DNA of 64,000 nucleotides, taken from contig NZ_BSRQ01000002.1 in NCBI RefSeq assembly GCF_030268685.1, positions 310,001-374,000 of the forward strand. Reading direction: 5' to 3'. The stretch is from Microtetraspora sp. NBRC 13810. Its GTDB lineage: Bacteria > Actinomycetota > Actinomycetes > Streptosporangiales > Streptosporangiaceae. The position numbers and the translations under genes were made by a program. This document shows, piece after piece, positions 24,756-33,800 of this stretch (position 1 is its first letter; each line of letters begins with the position of its first letter). Below the pieces are notes generated by a model. The model made no database searches and had not been told where the DNA came from. It was given only the letters and a program-made list of their open reading frames with translations.

Positions 24756-24803
24756 ACGCTAATCAGCGGGGATCACCCTTGGTTACCCGCGAGTAGCAAA
24801 GAA
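24756..24803 (-). promoter_or_regulatory. Promoter/operator module of the secreted Cys-rich protein gene
   Basis: Second copy of the module: minus-strand TTCTTTGCTACTC-GC-GGGTAAC, then TAGCGT (plus ACGCTA 24756-24761). The distance from ACGCTA to GTTACCC is 26 bases in both copies, while the bases between differ, so selection on the motif is likely. Confidence 0.55.
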
Positions 24804-24950
24804 ACCGGCCCGCGCGCTTACCCCCTGTTTCGGCGGGCCGCCGGGTGACCGCCCGCTGCCGGGCGGGAAGGCGTCCCGGTCCGCCCGTCCCGGCGGCGGC
24901 CCGTACGGTAAGGCTCCGGCAAACGCCGGGCGGCCTCCCCTACCGGTCTC

Positions 24951-25937
24951 CTAACCGTGGGGCTCCGGTTCGGCGGCCGGGGCCGGCGGCAGGTCGCGGT
25001 AGTGCGCCGGCGGGTGGCCGGTGACGCGCTTGAACGCGTTGCTGAACGCGCTCTCCGAGGCGTACCCCGACTCGGCGGCGACGGAGGCGACGGTGCGCCG
25101 CCCGGTCCGCAGCGCCTCGGCCGCCGACCTCATCCGCCAGTGCATGAGGTAGTCCAGCGGCGGCAGCCCCACCGCCGCCTTGAACCGCGCGGCGAAGCTG
25201 GAGCGGGACATGCCGGCCGCCGCGGCGAGGTCGGCGACCGTCCACCGGCGGGCGGCCTCCCGGTGCATCACCCGCAGCACGGCGCTGATCTGCGGATCCC
25301 GGAGCGCGCCGAGCCAGCCGGGCAGCACCCCCTCGCCGTCGAGATACGTGCGCAGCGCCTGAATGAAGATGATCTCGGTCAGCCGGGCGGTCATCACGCC
25401 CGCGCCGAACGGTTCGGTGGCGTTCTCCTCGGCGAGCATCCGCAGCATCGGGCGCAGCGCACGGGCCTGCGGGCTGCCGGCGGGCACCTTGACGATCGGC
25501 GGCAGGCTGCCCAGCAGCAGCTCGGCGGTGACCGCGTCGAAGGAGATGCTGCCGCCGATGAGCACGGTCCGGTCCGGCGCGTCCGGCACGGTGCCGTACC
25601 GCACGTCCCAGGTCGGGAAGCGGGCGTAGACCTCGTGGCCGTCGGCCGCGGGGGTGGTCTCGTCACCGGCGACCTCGTACGGCCGGCCGCCCGACAGCAG
25701 GTAGCAGTCCTGTTCCCGCAGCCACACGGGCGGCACGCCGTCGACGGCCATCCGGCAGGATCCGGACACGAGCGCGCCGACCTTGACGTGCCGGTAGGCC
25801 CCGAACCGCAGGGCCCAGCATCCGCCGGCCTCGAACCTGGAGGGCTTGGCGCCGTGGATGTTCAGCAGGGTCAGGATGTCGTTCAGCGACTCGGCGTCGT
25901 CCGGACGATCGCGCATGGATGACGGACTCTCTCTCAT
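24951..25937 (-). CDS. AraC family transcriptional regulator with cupin domain
   Basis: A 328-residue regulator. Residues about 15-200 are an AraC-type cupin_6 ligand domain (FEAGGCWALRFG, LREQDCYLLSGG). Residues about 215-315 are two helix-turn-helix motifs: WTVADLAAAAGMSRSSFAAR and the second with VASVAAESGYASESAFSNAF followed by the usual KRVTGHPPAHYR. It is divergent from an aldo/keto reductase gene 60 bases away, a very common actinobacterial pairing, so it probably activates or represses that gene in response to an aldehyde or ketone. GGGGAG precedes the ATG by six bases. Confidence 0.92.
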   Translation of the reverse strand: MRESPSSMRDRPDDAESLNDILTLLNIHGAKPSRFEAGGCWALRFGAYRHVKVGALVSGSCRMAVDGVPPVWLREQDCYLLSGGRPYEVAGDETTPAADGHEVYARFPTWDVRYGTVPDAPDRTVLIGGSISFDAVTAELLLGSLPPIVKVPAGSPQARALRPMLRMLAEENATEPFGAGVMTARLTEIIFIQALRTYLDGEGVLPGWLGALRDPQISAVLRVMHREAARRWTVADLAAAAGMSRSSFAARFKAAVGLPPLDYLMHWRMRSAAEALRTGRRTVASVAAESGYASESAFSNAFKRVTGHPPAHYRDLPPAPAAEPEPHG

Positions 25938-25997
25938 GGATCGCTCCCCGGTGCGGTTGTTAGCGTGCGAGCGTCACCCATAGAAAGGTACATAACG

Positions 25998-27017
25998 GTG
26001 CAATACGCACAACTTGGTACAACTGGGGCATTCGTCTCACGGGTCGCACTCGGAGCGATGACCTTCGGCGGGCGTGGCGTCCAGCCCTGGGACACGGTGG
26101 GCGGCCTGGACGAGAAGGAGACGGACCGGCTGGTCGGCGCCGCCCTCGACCAGGGGGTCAACCTCATCGACACCGCCGACGTCTACGGCATGGGCGAGTC
26201 GGAGGAGCTGCTGGGCCGGGTGCTCGGCGCCCGCCGGGACGACGTGGTGCTGGCCACCAAGGCGACCGCGCGGACGGGCCCCGGCCCGAACCAGGTCGGC
26301 CAGTCCCGGCTGCACCTGACCCGGTCGCTGGAGGACAGCCTGCGCCGGCTGAACACCGACCACGTCGATCTCTACCAGATCCACAACTTCGACCCGCTGA
26401 CGCCGTTCGAGGAGTCCCTCGCCGCGCTCGACGACGCGGTGCGCCAGGGCAAGGTCCGCTACGTCGGCGCCTCGAACCTCGCCGCCTGGCAGCTGATGCA
26501 GGCCCTCGGCGTCTCCGAGCGGCGCGGCTTCGCCCGGTTCTGCGCGCTGCAGTCCTATTACTCGCTCGCCGGGCGGGACATCGAGCAGGAGATCCTCCCG
26601 CTGGTCCGGGACCAGCGGCTCGGCCTGCTCGTGTGGAGCCCGCTCGCCGGCGGCCTGCTGTCCGGCAAGTTCGACCGGACCGGCGTGGCGGAGAGCGACG
26701 CCCGGCGCGCCAAGGCCGACTTCCCGCCGGTGGACCGGGAGCACGTCTACGACATCATCGACGCGCTGCGGGCGGTCGCCGCCCGGCACGACACCGGCGT
26801 CGCCCGTGTCGCCCTCGCCTGGGTGCTCGCCCAGCCGGGCGTGACCAGCGTGATCGTCGGGGCCAGGCGGCCCGGCCAGCTCGACGACAACCTCACGGCC
26901 GTGGACCTGGAGCTCACGGCGCAGGACCTCGACGAGCTCGGCCGGGCGAGCGCGCGGCCGGCGACCTACCCCGGCTGGATCCAGGGCGACCACGGCCGGT
27001 TCCCCCAGGTCTCCTGA
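25998..27017 (+). CDS. Aldo/keto reductase
   Basis: A 339-residue NADPH-dependent oxidoreductase with a TIM-barrel AKR fold. The catalytic tetrad is visible: Asp in LIDTADVYG, Tyr in the same segment, Lys in VVLATKA and His in YQIHNFD. Cofactor-binding segments WSPLAGGLLSGKF and VIVGARRPGQLDDNL follow. The start is GTG at 25998 (AGAAAGG nine bases before), because the segment upstream in the same frame is not conserved-looking. It is paired with the divergent AraC-type gene. Substrate unknown; detoxification of carbonyl compounds is the usual role. Confidence 0.92.
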   Translation: MQYAQLGTTGAFVSRVALGAMTFGGRGVQPWDTVGGLDEKETDRLVGAALDQGVNLIDTADVYGMGESEELLGRVLGARRDDVVLATKATARTGPGPNQVGQSRLHLTRSLEDSLRRLNTDHVDLYQIHNFDPLTPFEESLAALDDAVRQGKVRYVGASNLAAWQLMQALGVSERRGFARFCALQSYYSLAGRDIEQEILPLVRDQRLGLLVWSPLAGGLLSGKFDRTGVAESDARRAKADFPPVDREHVYDIIDALRAVAARHDTGVARVALAWVLAQPGVTSVIVGARRPGQLDDNLTAVDLELTAQDLDELGRASARPATYPGWIQGDHGRFPQVS

Positions 27018-27039
27018 GGCGGACCGGCCGGGTTCCCGG

Positions 27040-27660
27040 TCATTGGCCGAGCAGGGCGAGCATCTGCGCGATCTGGGCGCTGCGGGAGACGTCGACCCGC
27101 CGGGCCAGCTCCCTGACCTGGGCGTTCCGCCCGCCGGCGGACGCGGCCCTGGCGAGCTGGACGGCGTCGTCCTGATGGGCGATCAGCATGTTGAGCAGCC
27201 CGGCCTCGAAGTCGGCGGGCGCGGAACGGGCGATCACCGCGATCTCCTCCGGCTCGACCCCGGGCATGCCGCCGTGCGCGGCGTGCTCGTCCGGTGCCGC
27301 CGTCGGCGGCTGCTTCCAGCTTTCCAGCAGGCCCGCCATGGTCGCGTTCTCGGCCTTCTGGGTGGTCGCGATGGCCTCGGTCAGATCCCTGACCTCCGGG
27401 CGGACCTCGCGCTCTCGCGCCAGCCGTACGATCTCCACGCCCTGGACGTTGTGCGGCACCATCATCTGCAGGAACATCACGTCGTCGGCGTTGAAGCCCG
27501 CGTCACCGGCCCGCACGGCGTCCACCCCGTGTGACCCGTGCGAGTCATGCGACTCATGCGACCCCTGTGTCTGCTGCGATCCGTGCGTGACCTGCGTGGG
27601 CTGCCCGCCGCAACCGGCGAGCAGCAGGACGGCGCACACGAGCGCGGGCACGCGCTTCAT
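27040..27660 (-). CDS. DUF305 lipoprotein with His-rich segment
   Basis: A 206-residue lipoprotein; the lipobox LLLAGC places it outside the membrane. Residues about 26-47 are a His/Ser/Gln-rich stretch (HGSHESHDSHGSHG-like). The rest is a DUF305 four-helix domain with the paired motifs FLQMMVPHNVQGVEI and MLIAHQDDAVQLA, whose Met/His residues are thought to bind copper in related proteins. Single gene, convergent with the aldo/keto reductase. Extracellular metal handling is an inference from the His and Met residues. Confidence 0.88.
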   Translation of the reverse strand: MKRVPALVCAVLLLAGCGGQPTQVTHGSQQTQGSHESHDSHGSHGVDAVRAGDAGFNADDVMFLQMMVPHNVQGVEIVRLAREREVRPEVRDLTEAIATTQKAENATMAGLLESWKQPPTAAPDEHAAHGGMPGVEPEEIAVIARSAPADFEAGLLNMLIAHQDDAVQLARAASAGGRNAQVRELARRVDVSRSAQIAQMLALLGQ

Positions 27661-27687
27661 CGAAGGCTCCTTCTCTCCCGGACATGC

Positions 27688-27715
27688 GGGCCGGGCGGCC
27701 GGGGACGCCCGGCCC
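27688..27715 (-). terminator. Hairpin after the AA10 monooxygenase gene
   Basis: A perfect 10-base stem GGGCCGGGCG/CGCCCGGCCC with an eight-base loop starts six bases past the stop codon at 27721. Confidence 0.65.
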
Positions 27716-27720
27716 GGGGA

Positions 27721-28596
27721 TCAGACGCGACGCCAGAGGGCGGGGACGTTCGGCGGCTCCCAGCCCGGGATCGCGGTGTGCGACTGGACGCACTGGTAGG
27801 TCGCGCCGCCGTAGGTGACCCGCGCGCCCGCCGCGTACGCCGTGCCCGCGGACCAGGTGCCGCCCTGCTGCGGCGGGGTCGGCGTCGGAGTGGGCGTGGG
27901 CGTGGGTGTCGGGGTGGGGGTGGGGGTCGGCGTGGGCGTCGGGGTGGGGTTGGTGGGGTTCCCGCCGCCGAAGTCCACGTCGGAGCAGGTGTAGAACGCC
28001 TCCTCGCTGCCGACGACACGCTGCCAGATCGAGTAGACGAGCTGGCGCCCGCTCCGCTGCGGCAGGTTGATCGTCCAGTTGGTGAAGGTGGTCGGATTCT
28101 GGTTGTTGAAGGTCCTGATGTGCTCCAGGTCCGACCAGCGCAGCGGCTGGGAGGGGTTCCAGCTCTGCTTGGTGATGTAGAACTCGAAGTTGCTGTTCGC
28201 GTGCGGCGCGGTGGCGTGGTAGGTGATCGTCAACGGGCCGGAGGAGACCCGCGTGGCGGGCCAGTCGGTGCGGGCGAGGTCCAGGCCGCGGTACTTCTCC
28301 CGGCCGCCCGAGCAGAGCTGGCCGTCCGGGATGATCTCCCGGTGCCGGCCGCCCGCGTCCAGCCGGGACACCTCGTGCCAGTCGTAGAGGGCCTGCGTGC
28401 CACCCGCCGCGACGGCGGCCTTGCAGGCGGCGGACTTGGGCGTCTCCGGTCCTTCGTTCTTGCACACGTAGGCCCGGCTGGGCGGGTTCGACATGGAGCC
28501 GTGCGCCCCGGCCGGCCCGGCGGGCAACAGCACGAGCGCGGATCCGAGGCTGAGGACGGCGGCGGTCCCGATGGCCGCCTTGTGTCGCAGGTGCAC
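27721..28596 (-). CDS. Secreted AA10 lytic polysaccharide monooxygenase with chitin-binding module
   Basis: A 291-residue copper enzyme that oxidatively cleaves crystalline chitin or cellulose outside the cell. Signal cleavage after AGA exposes His in HGSMSNPPSRAYVC, the first histidine of the copper brace; the second is in TYHATAPH. The domain continues to FYTCSDVDFGGG. A long (TP)n linker of about 30 residues leads to a C-terminal CBM5/12-like module (WSAGTAYAAGARVTYGGATYQC and AIPGWEPPNVPALWRRV). The start is the GTG at 28596 behind AGGAGGAGAG. The palindromic element at 28669 lies in the upstream region. Confidence 0.94.
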   Translation of the reverse strand: MHLRHKAAIGTAAVLSLGSALVLLPAGPAGAHGSMSNPPSRAYVCKNEGPETPKSAACKAAVAAGGTQALYDWHEVSRLDAGGRHREIIPDGQLCSGGREKYRGLDLARTDWPATRVSSGPLTITYHATAPHANSNFEFYITKQSWNPSQPLRWSDLEHIRTFNNQNPTTFTNWTINLPQRSGRQLVYSIWQRVVGSEEAFYTCSDVDFGGGNPTNPTPTPTPTPTPTPTPTPTPTPTPTPPQQGGTWSAGTAYAAGARVTYGGATYQCVQSHTAIPGWEPPNVPALWRRV

Positions 28597-28668
28597 GAAA
28601 ACTCTCCTCCTAGGGGGGTGGTCGGAGGTGGCGGGCATGACGCGCTGACGCGCGTAATAAATAGGAAA

Positions 28669-28679
28669 CCTTACTAAGG
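28669..28679. promoter_or_regulatory. Palindrome CCTTACTAAGG before the monooxygenase gene
   Basis: An 11-base palindrome (CCTTA-C-TAAGG) lies about 75 bases upstream of the GTG start, next to AATAAATAGGAAA. It is a plausible regulator site or part of the promoter. Confidence 0.35.
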
Positions 28680-28910
28680 ATTAATCGACAAGACCCAGGT
28701 TCCAGGATCCGGCCCCCGGGGCACGCCGCCACGGGCACGACGGATCCGGCGGGTACGGCAGGCTCGCGAGACAGCGACTACGGCGAGCACCGCGGCAGGT
28801 ACGGCGGGCCGAGTCGGGTGTGACCGATATGTCGGACAGATCGACCCGCCCGGCACCTCCGGAAGGAATTCGCGCAGCGCGGAAACCGTCCACCCCCGCC
28901 ACGCCCCATA

Positions 28911-29090
28911 TCATCCGCCCGCCCACCCCGGACGCCATTGCCGGAATTCACGGGAAAGCCACAGCCGACCCCAGGTGAACCCGTTCCACCTGCGATGACA
29001 CTCCCGGACCGCCATCACGCCAGGGCGGCCGAATAACGCACGGCTGCAAGCTTCAGCATTTTGCCAAATCTCCGCTAAGCTCGTGCTCAT
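28911..29090 (-). CDS. Possible 59-residue protein in the low-GC pocket
   Basis: An ATG at 29090 follows a clean GGAGG by six bases and opens a 59-residue frame starting MSTSLAEIWQNAEACSRALF. The first 20 codons are AT-rich and include two TTA codons; the later half is Trp/Arg-rich and less protein-like. No family recognised. It may be a real small gene, the start of a decayed one, or chance. Confidence 0.3.
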   Translation of the reverse strand: MSTSLAEIWQNAEACSRALFGRPGVMAVRECHRRWNGFTWGRLWLSREFRQWRPGWAGG

Positions 29091-29205
29091 CACTATCCTC
29101 CAATTCAAAATCCCCCACGAACCAGCGCATTCAATACACTGCACCAAATTTACCGACACATTCCCAAAAATCGGTCATACCGCCATCTGGCATGTGAGGT
29201 GATGG

Positions 29206-29862
29206 ATGAAGCGCAACGGACGGTCCAGTGAGCACGACGCCCGGCGGGAGACCCCGCCCAGACCGGGCTCGGGCACCCGGGCGGCACATCCGCCCTGGCC
29301 CGAGGCCGGCGCGATGGACGAGTTGCGGCTGCTCGACGCCAGCCGCCGGCGGTTCCTGACCGGCGCGGTGCCGGCCGCGGGCGCGGGCCTGATCTCCACC
29401 GCGGCGCACGGCTCCGGCCTGGCCGCGCTGAACGACCAGGCGATGTTCGTCCTGCACGTGGACGAGCGGGTGCTGCGGGCCGCGCCGCTGCTCGCCGACG
29501 TCATCGCCGACATCGAGTCCTCCGGCGTGGCCGCGGTCGGCGACCGGCTCAGCGGGCGGCTGCGCTGGTCGGTGTGGAACGACCCGGAGGTGCCGCTGGC
29601 GAAGCTCACCCTCACCCTCACCGAGCCGGTCGCGTTCCAGGTGGACCTGCTGCTGGAGTGCCGGCCGTACGCGCCGTTCCTGTGGCTGGCGGCCAGGGGC
29701 GGCCATCTCGCCATCGCCACCCTGGACAGGTCCGCCGCCACCGACGTCAGGACGCTCGCCACCGACCTCAACCGCTGCCTCATCCTGGACGCCCCGCGCT
29801 CGACCGCGCTGCTGGCGCTGATCGACAAAATGGGCTGGCCGAAACCACGCCCCGTCGCCTGA
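29206..29862 (+). CDS. Hypothetical protein
   Basis: A 218-residue protein of no family I recognise. The first 45 residues are polar and Arg/Pro-rich. A helix near residue 48 (RRRFLTGAVPAAGAGLISTAA) resembles a twin-arginine-like signal but sits internally. The remainder looks like a compact domain with beta strands (RWSVWNDPEVPLAKLTLTL, AFQVDLLLECRPYAPFLWLA). It ends where the convergent methyltransferase ends, with no gap. GAGGTG lies four bases before the ATG. Function unknown. Confidence 0.65.
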   Translation: MKRNGRSSEHDARRETPPRPGSGTRAAHPPWPEAGAMDELRLLDASRRRFLTGAVPAAGAGLISTAAHGSGLAALNDQAMFVLHVDERVLRAAPLLADVIADIESSGVAAVGDRLSGRLRWSVWNDPEVPLAKLTLTLTEPVAFQVDLLLECRPYAPFLWLAARGGHLAIATLDRSAATDVRTLATDLNRCLILDAPRSTALLALIDKMGWPKPRPVA

Positions 29863-30729
29863 TCACCCCTTGCGGGCGACTCCCCCGGCGAACATGTGGT
29901 AGCCCGGGAACATCGAACGGTCGGTGTCGGGGTCCGGCCGCCAGTCCGGCAGCATCACCAGGCCGGGCTCGACCGGCTCGAAGTCCCCGAAGTACCGCAG
30001 GATCTCGTCGTGGTGGCGGAACCGGCCGGTGCCCAGCTTCTCGTTGAAGATCCGCTCGCCCGCCAGCACCTTGGCGGCGACCTCCGGGCGCTCGGCGCCG
30101 GGGTTGAAGAAGTGCGAGATGGCCAGGTGGCTGCCCGGCGCCAGGCGGTCCCGCAGCACGGCCATGATGTCGCCCGGCCGCTCGTCGTCGCGCAGGTGGT
30201 GCACGATCGCGAAGAGCAGCAGACCGACCGGCTGCCCGAAGTCGATGAAGCCCCGCACGGCCTCATGGTCGAGGACCGTCTCCGGCCGCCGGAGGTCGGC
30301 GGAGATGATCTTGGTGGTCGGGCTGTCGCCCAGCAGCGCCCGGCAGTGCACCAGGACCATCGGGTCGTTGTCCACGTAGACCACCCGCGCCCCGGGGTCG
30401 GACTCCTGGGCGACCTCGTGCACGTTGCCCAGGGTGGGCAGGCCGGATCCGATGTCGATGAACTGACGGATGCCCACCTCGCGGACCAGGTAGCGGACGA
30501 CCCTGCGCAGGAACGCGCGGTTGTCCAGCCCGTTGCGCCTGCTGTCCCAGCCGGGCCCCATGTTCTTCTTGAGGAGCTCGCCCGCCGCCCGGTCGACGGC
30601 GAAGTGGTCCTTGCCGCCCAGCATGTAGTCGTAGACCCGGGCGCTGCTCGGCCTGCTGAGGTCCAGGCCGGCCGGAACATGCCTTTCACCGCCGTCTCCC
30701 CAGCTCAGGTCATGCGCTCGCGAGAACAT
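29863..30729 (-). CDS. DUF574 SAM-dependent methyltransferase
   Basis: A 288-residue methyltransferase of the DUF574 (Methyltransf_19) family, very frequent in actinomycetes. Blocks are PSSARVYDYMLGGKDHFAVDR, the SAM motif FIDIGSGLPTLGNVHEVAQ, VVYVDNDPMVLVHCRALL and FGQPVGLLLFAIVHHL. Substrates of the family are unknown; many members sit beside XRE regulators or other regulatory genes. Here it is monocistronic and divergent from nothing, being followed by the hypothetical gene in convergent orientation. Confidence 0.93.
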   Translation of the reverse strand: MFSRAHDLSWGDGGERHVPAGLDLSRPSSARVYDYMLGGKDHFAVDRAAGELLKKNMGPGWDSRRNGLDNRAFLRRVVRYLVREVGIRQFIDIGSGLPTLGNVHEVAQESDPGARVVYVDNDPMVLVHCRALLGDSPTTKIISADLRRPETVLDHEAVRGFIDFGQPVGLLLFAIVHHLRDDERPGDIMAVLRDRLAPGSHLAISHFFNPGAERPEVAAKVLAGERIFNEKLGTGRFRHHDEILRYFGDFEPVEPGLVMLPDWRPDPDTDRSMFPGYHMFAGGVARKG

Positions 30730-30839
30730 GGGGCTCCCTCGGGGTGGTGCATCGTTCCACGATCCAACTTCTGTAGATCGTATTCAATCACTCCACACTT
30801 TGTTTACGTATCGTCCGAAAAAGTGGATGGTGAGACGCG

Positions 30840-30872
30840 TCACCACCGGGAGGACGGGCCTCCCGGTGGTGA
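30840..30872 (-). terminator. Hairpin terminator of the glucanase gene
   Basis: A perfect 14-base stem, TCACCACCGGGAGG with CCTCCCGGTGGTGA, and a five-base loop lie 14 bases past the stop codon at 30887. Confidence 0.75.
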
Positions 30873-30886
30873 CGATCAGCCCAGTC

Positions 30887-33800
30887 CTACGGGTTGATGT
30901 TGAGCGTGAACGTCGAGGTGGTGTTCCTGATATTCACGGCGTTGTTGCTCATTTGCAAGTTGTTGAAGGTGGCTGAACCGCGGGCGGGGCCTTGACCGGG
31001 CTCGGGCATCTCGTTGACCCAGATGCCGTAGCCGGACTTGGCGTCGTAGGCGTCCCCGCTCTTGGCGGCGCCGGTGATGGAGACGTTGGTGAAGACCGTG
31101 TCCGTCACCGGGAACTGCGGCTGGCCTCCCACGTAGTTGGTCTGGAACATGATGCCGCTGTAGGTCGGCTCCACGATGTCCACATCGCTGACCCGGATCC
31201 CCTGGAAGACCTTCGAGGCGGAGAACACCCAGATGCCGGGGAAGGTCTGCGCGCCCCAGAAGTGGCCGCCGGCCCGGACGATCGAGATGTTCTCGAACCT
31301 GGTCGGCGGGCTCGCGCCGAAGCCGTTCATCGGGTAGCCGAAGTCCAGCGAGCTGATCGTGATGCCCGAGTAGACCAGCGTGTCCGCGATGTAGATGTTC
31401 CGGAACACGTTGTCGTACCCGCCGTACACCGCGACGCCGGCGGCACGCCAGGTCAGGGTGGACGTCAGGTTCTCGTAGACGTTGCCGGTGATGTCGGAGC
31501 CGCCCGCGTCGATGGCCGAGAACAGCGCGAAGCTGTCGTCACCGGTGCCGCGCGCCTCGTTGTTGGTGACGTGGTTGTCCGTGCTGCCGTTCGTCATGTT
31601 GATGGCGTCGGCGAACGTGTTGCGGATCCGGGAGTTCTTGATCGTCACACGGTCGGTGTTCAGGCCCCAGTAGAGGCAGACCATGTGCTCGGCCCAGACG
31701 TTGTCGATGGTGATGTCGGAGATGTTGCCGAAGTCGAAGACCTTGCCGGGGCCGTCGATCCGTGAGGTGTAGTTGCCCCAGTAGGAGAAGTTCGTGAACG
31801 AGGAGCCCCGCGCGGAGCCCTCGGCACGGAAGCCGACGTCGGTGTTGTCCTGGGTGGCCGGTGCGAAGAACCTGCTGTACCAGGGGCCCGCGCCGACGAC
31901 CTGCACGGGCTTGCCGTACACCTGGAACTTGCTCGACGTCTGGTAGTCGCCGGGCGGCAGGTAGACGCCGACCAGGTTGCCGGTGGTGTCCATGCGGACC
32001 CGGTCCAGCGCGTTCTGCACGTCCTGGTGGGTGAGACCGGTGGGCACGGTGTACTTCACCGGGTCCGGGTTCGCGATCGGCGAGACCTGCTCCAGGTTGA
32101 TGAAGTCGATCGCGTAGGTGGTGGAGTTCGCCGGGTCCTTCTGCAGCCTGATCTTGCTGCCCGCGGGGACCGTCGTGCCCAGCATGATGTTGGCCTCGTC
32201 GTAGATGTGCCGGGGACCGCCGGCGCCGGGCGAGTTGCCGGGACTCGCCTCGTTGCCGTAGAGCCAGGCGTATCTGGAGGTCAGCGGGATCGGCTTGAGG
32301 AAGGTGCCGTTGACGTAGATGTTGAGGCTGGAGTTGATGCCGCCGCCGCCGGCCGCGTCCGGGATGGAGAACCGGGTGACGAGGGTGTTGGTGCTGGCCT
32401 TGGTGGTGAACTCGACGTAGCTGCCGTTGGAGTTCAGGGTCACCGCCTTGCGGCCGGACGCCTCGCCGGCGATGTCGCCGACCGTCCGGTTCGGCCCGAC
32501 GACGGCCGCGCCGCCGCCGATCACGCCGTCCTCGGCCTCGTACATGTCATACGGCATGTTCGCGCCGCGGCCGACGAAGAACGGCTGCTGGGTGGAGTTG
32601 TTCGCGCGCTTCACCGGAAGCTCGTTCGCGTCGTCGGCGAGCACGACGCGCACGGTGTACTTGCCGTTGGCGGCGGTCCACGAGCCCAGGTTGACCGGGT
32701 TCGCGGTGGCGCCGGGGGCGATCGTGCCGGTGTGCGAGCCGGTCAGGGTGCGCACGACCGCGCCGGTGGTGGCGTTGAGCAGGGTGAGCGTGATGCCGTG
32801 GGCGCCGCTCGCGGAGGCCACGTTGCCCTGGTTCTTGATCGCGACGGAGAAGGTCACGTTGTTGCCGTTGGCCGGGTTGTTCGGCGACCAGGAGACCGGC
32901 GAGGCGATCAGGTCGGAGCTGTCCACCGGACGCACGACCAGCGAGGTCGGGTTGGTGTAGGCGTTGTTCGTGTCGTTCTGCTCGATGACGGTGTTGTTCT
33001 CGTCGACCTTGGCGCTGAGCGGGTAGGTCGCCGCGTCGCGGGTGCCCGCGTTGACCGTCACGGTCGCCGTGCCGCCGGCCGCGAGGGCGGCCACCGGGGC
33101 GGTGCCGGCCAGCGCGGTGCCGAGGTAGAAGTTGACGTTCGTCGCGCCGGAGCCGGCGCTGCCGATGTTCCGCACGGTGGCGGAGAGGGTCACGGAGTCG
33201 GTCTCGGTGGGGGACGCCGGGGTGAACGACATGGCGCTGACGGTCAGGTCGGGGTTCGGCGCGGGGACGCCGATGACCTGGAACTCCGCGACCTGCCCCG
33301 CGGGCGCCCCGGTGTTGCCGGTGATCCGGAGCTGCACGTCGGCGACCGTGGCGCTGAGGGGGATCGTCACGGTGTTGCCGGTGGCGGGGTTGAAGGTGTA
33401 GTTCGCCGCCGCGACCAGGTTGGTGAACCCGGTGGCGCTCTGCTCGCGGCCGACCACCTGGATGTTCTGGGTGCGGGTGCCCCAGGCGGAGGACGGGTTC
33501 AGCCTCAGCACGACCTGGTTGACGACGGCGTTCGCGCCCAGGGCGACGGTCAGCGTGTTCGGGTAGCTGCCGCCGGCGCCCTCCCAGTACGTGTTGACGT
33601 CGTTGTCGTTGGCGTTGGTGGCCACGAAGGTGTGCACGGTGCCGTTCGCGGTGATCGGCTTGCCGACGGCCAGGTTGGATCCGCCGCCGCCGGTGCCGTT
33701 GCGGGTCACGGTGTTGCTGTTGCCGGACTCGTTGCCCGCCGCGTCCTTCGCCCGCACGTGATACGACACGGTGGCGGTCGCCGGCTGCTCGTCGGTGTAC

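Larger units (their letters stand above)
28597..29205. other. 609-base intergenic region with a low-GC pocket
   Basis: Between the divergent monooxygenase and hypothetical genes. The left third holds the monooxygenase promoter region. From about 29030 to 29200 the GC content drops visibly (many A and T runs), unlike anything nearby. A short minus-strand reading frame at 28911-29090 is the only candidate gene. Confidence 0.5.
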
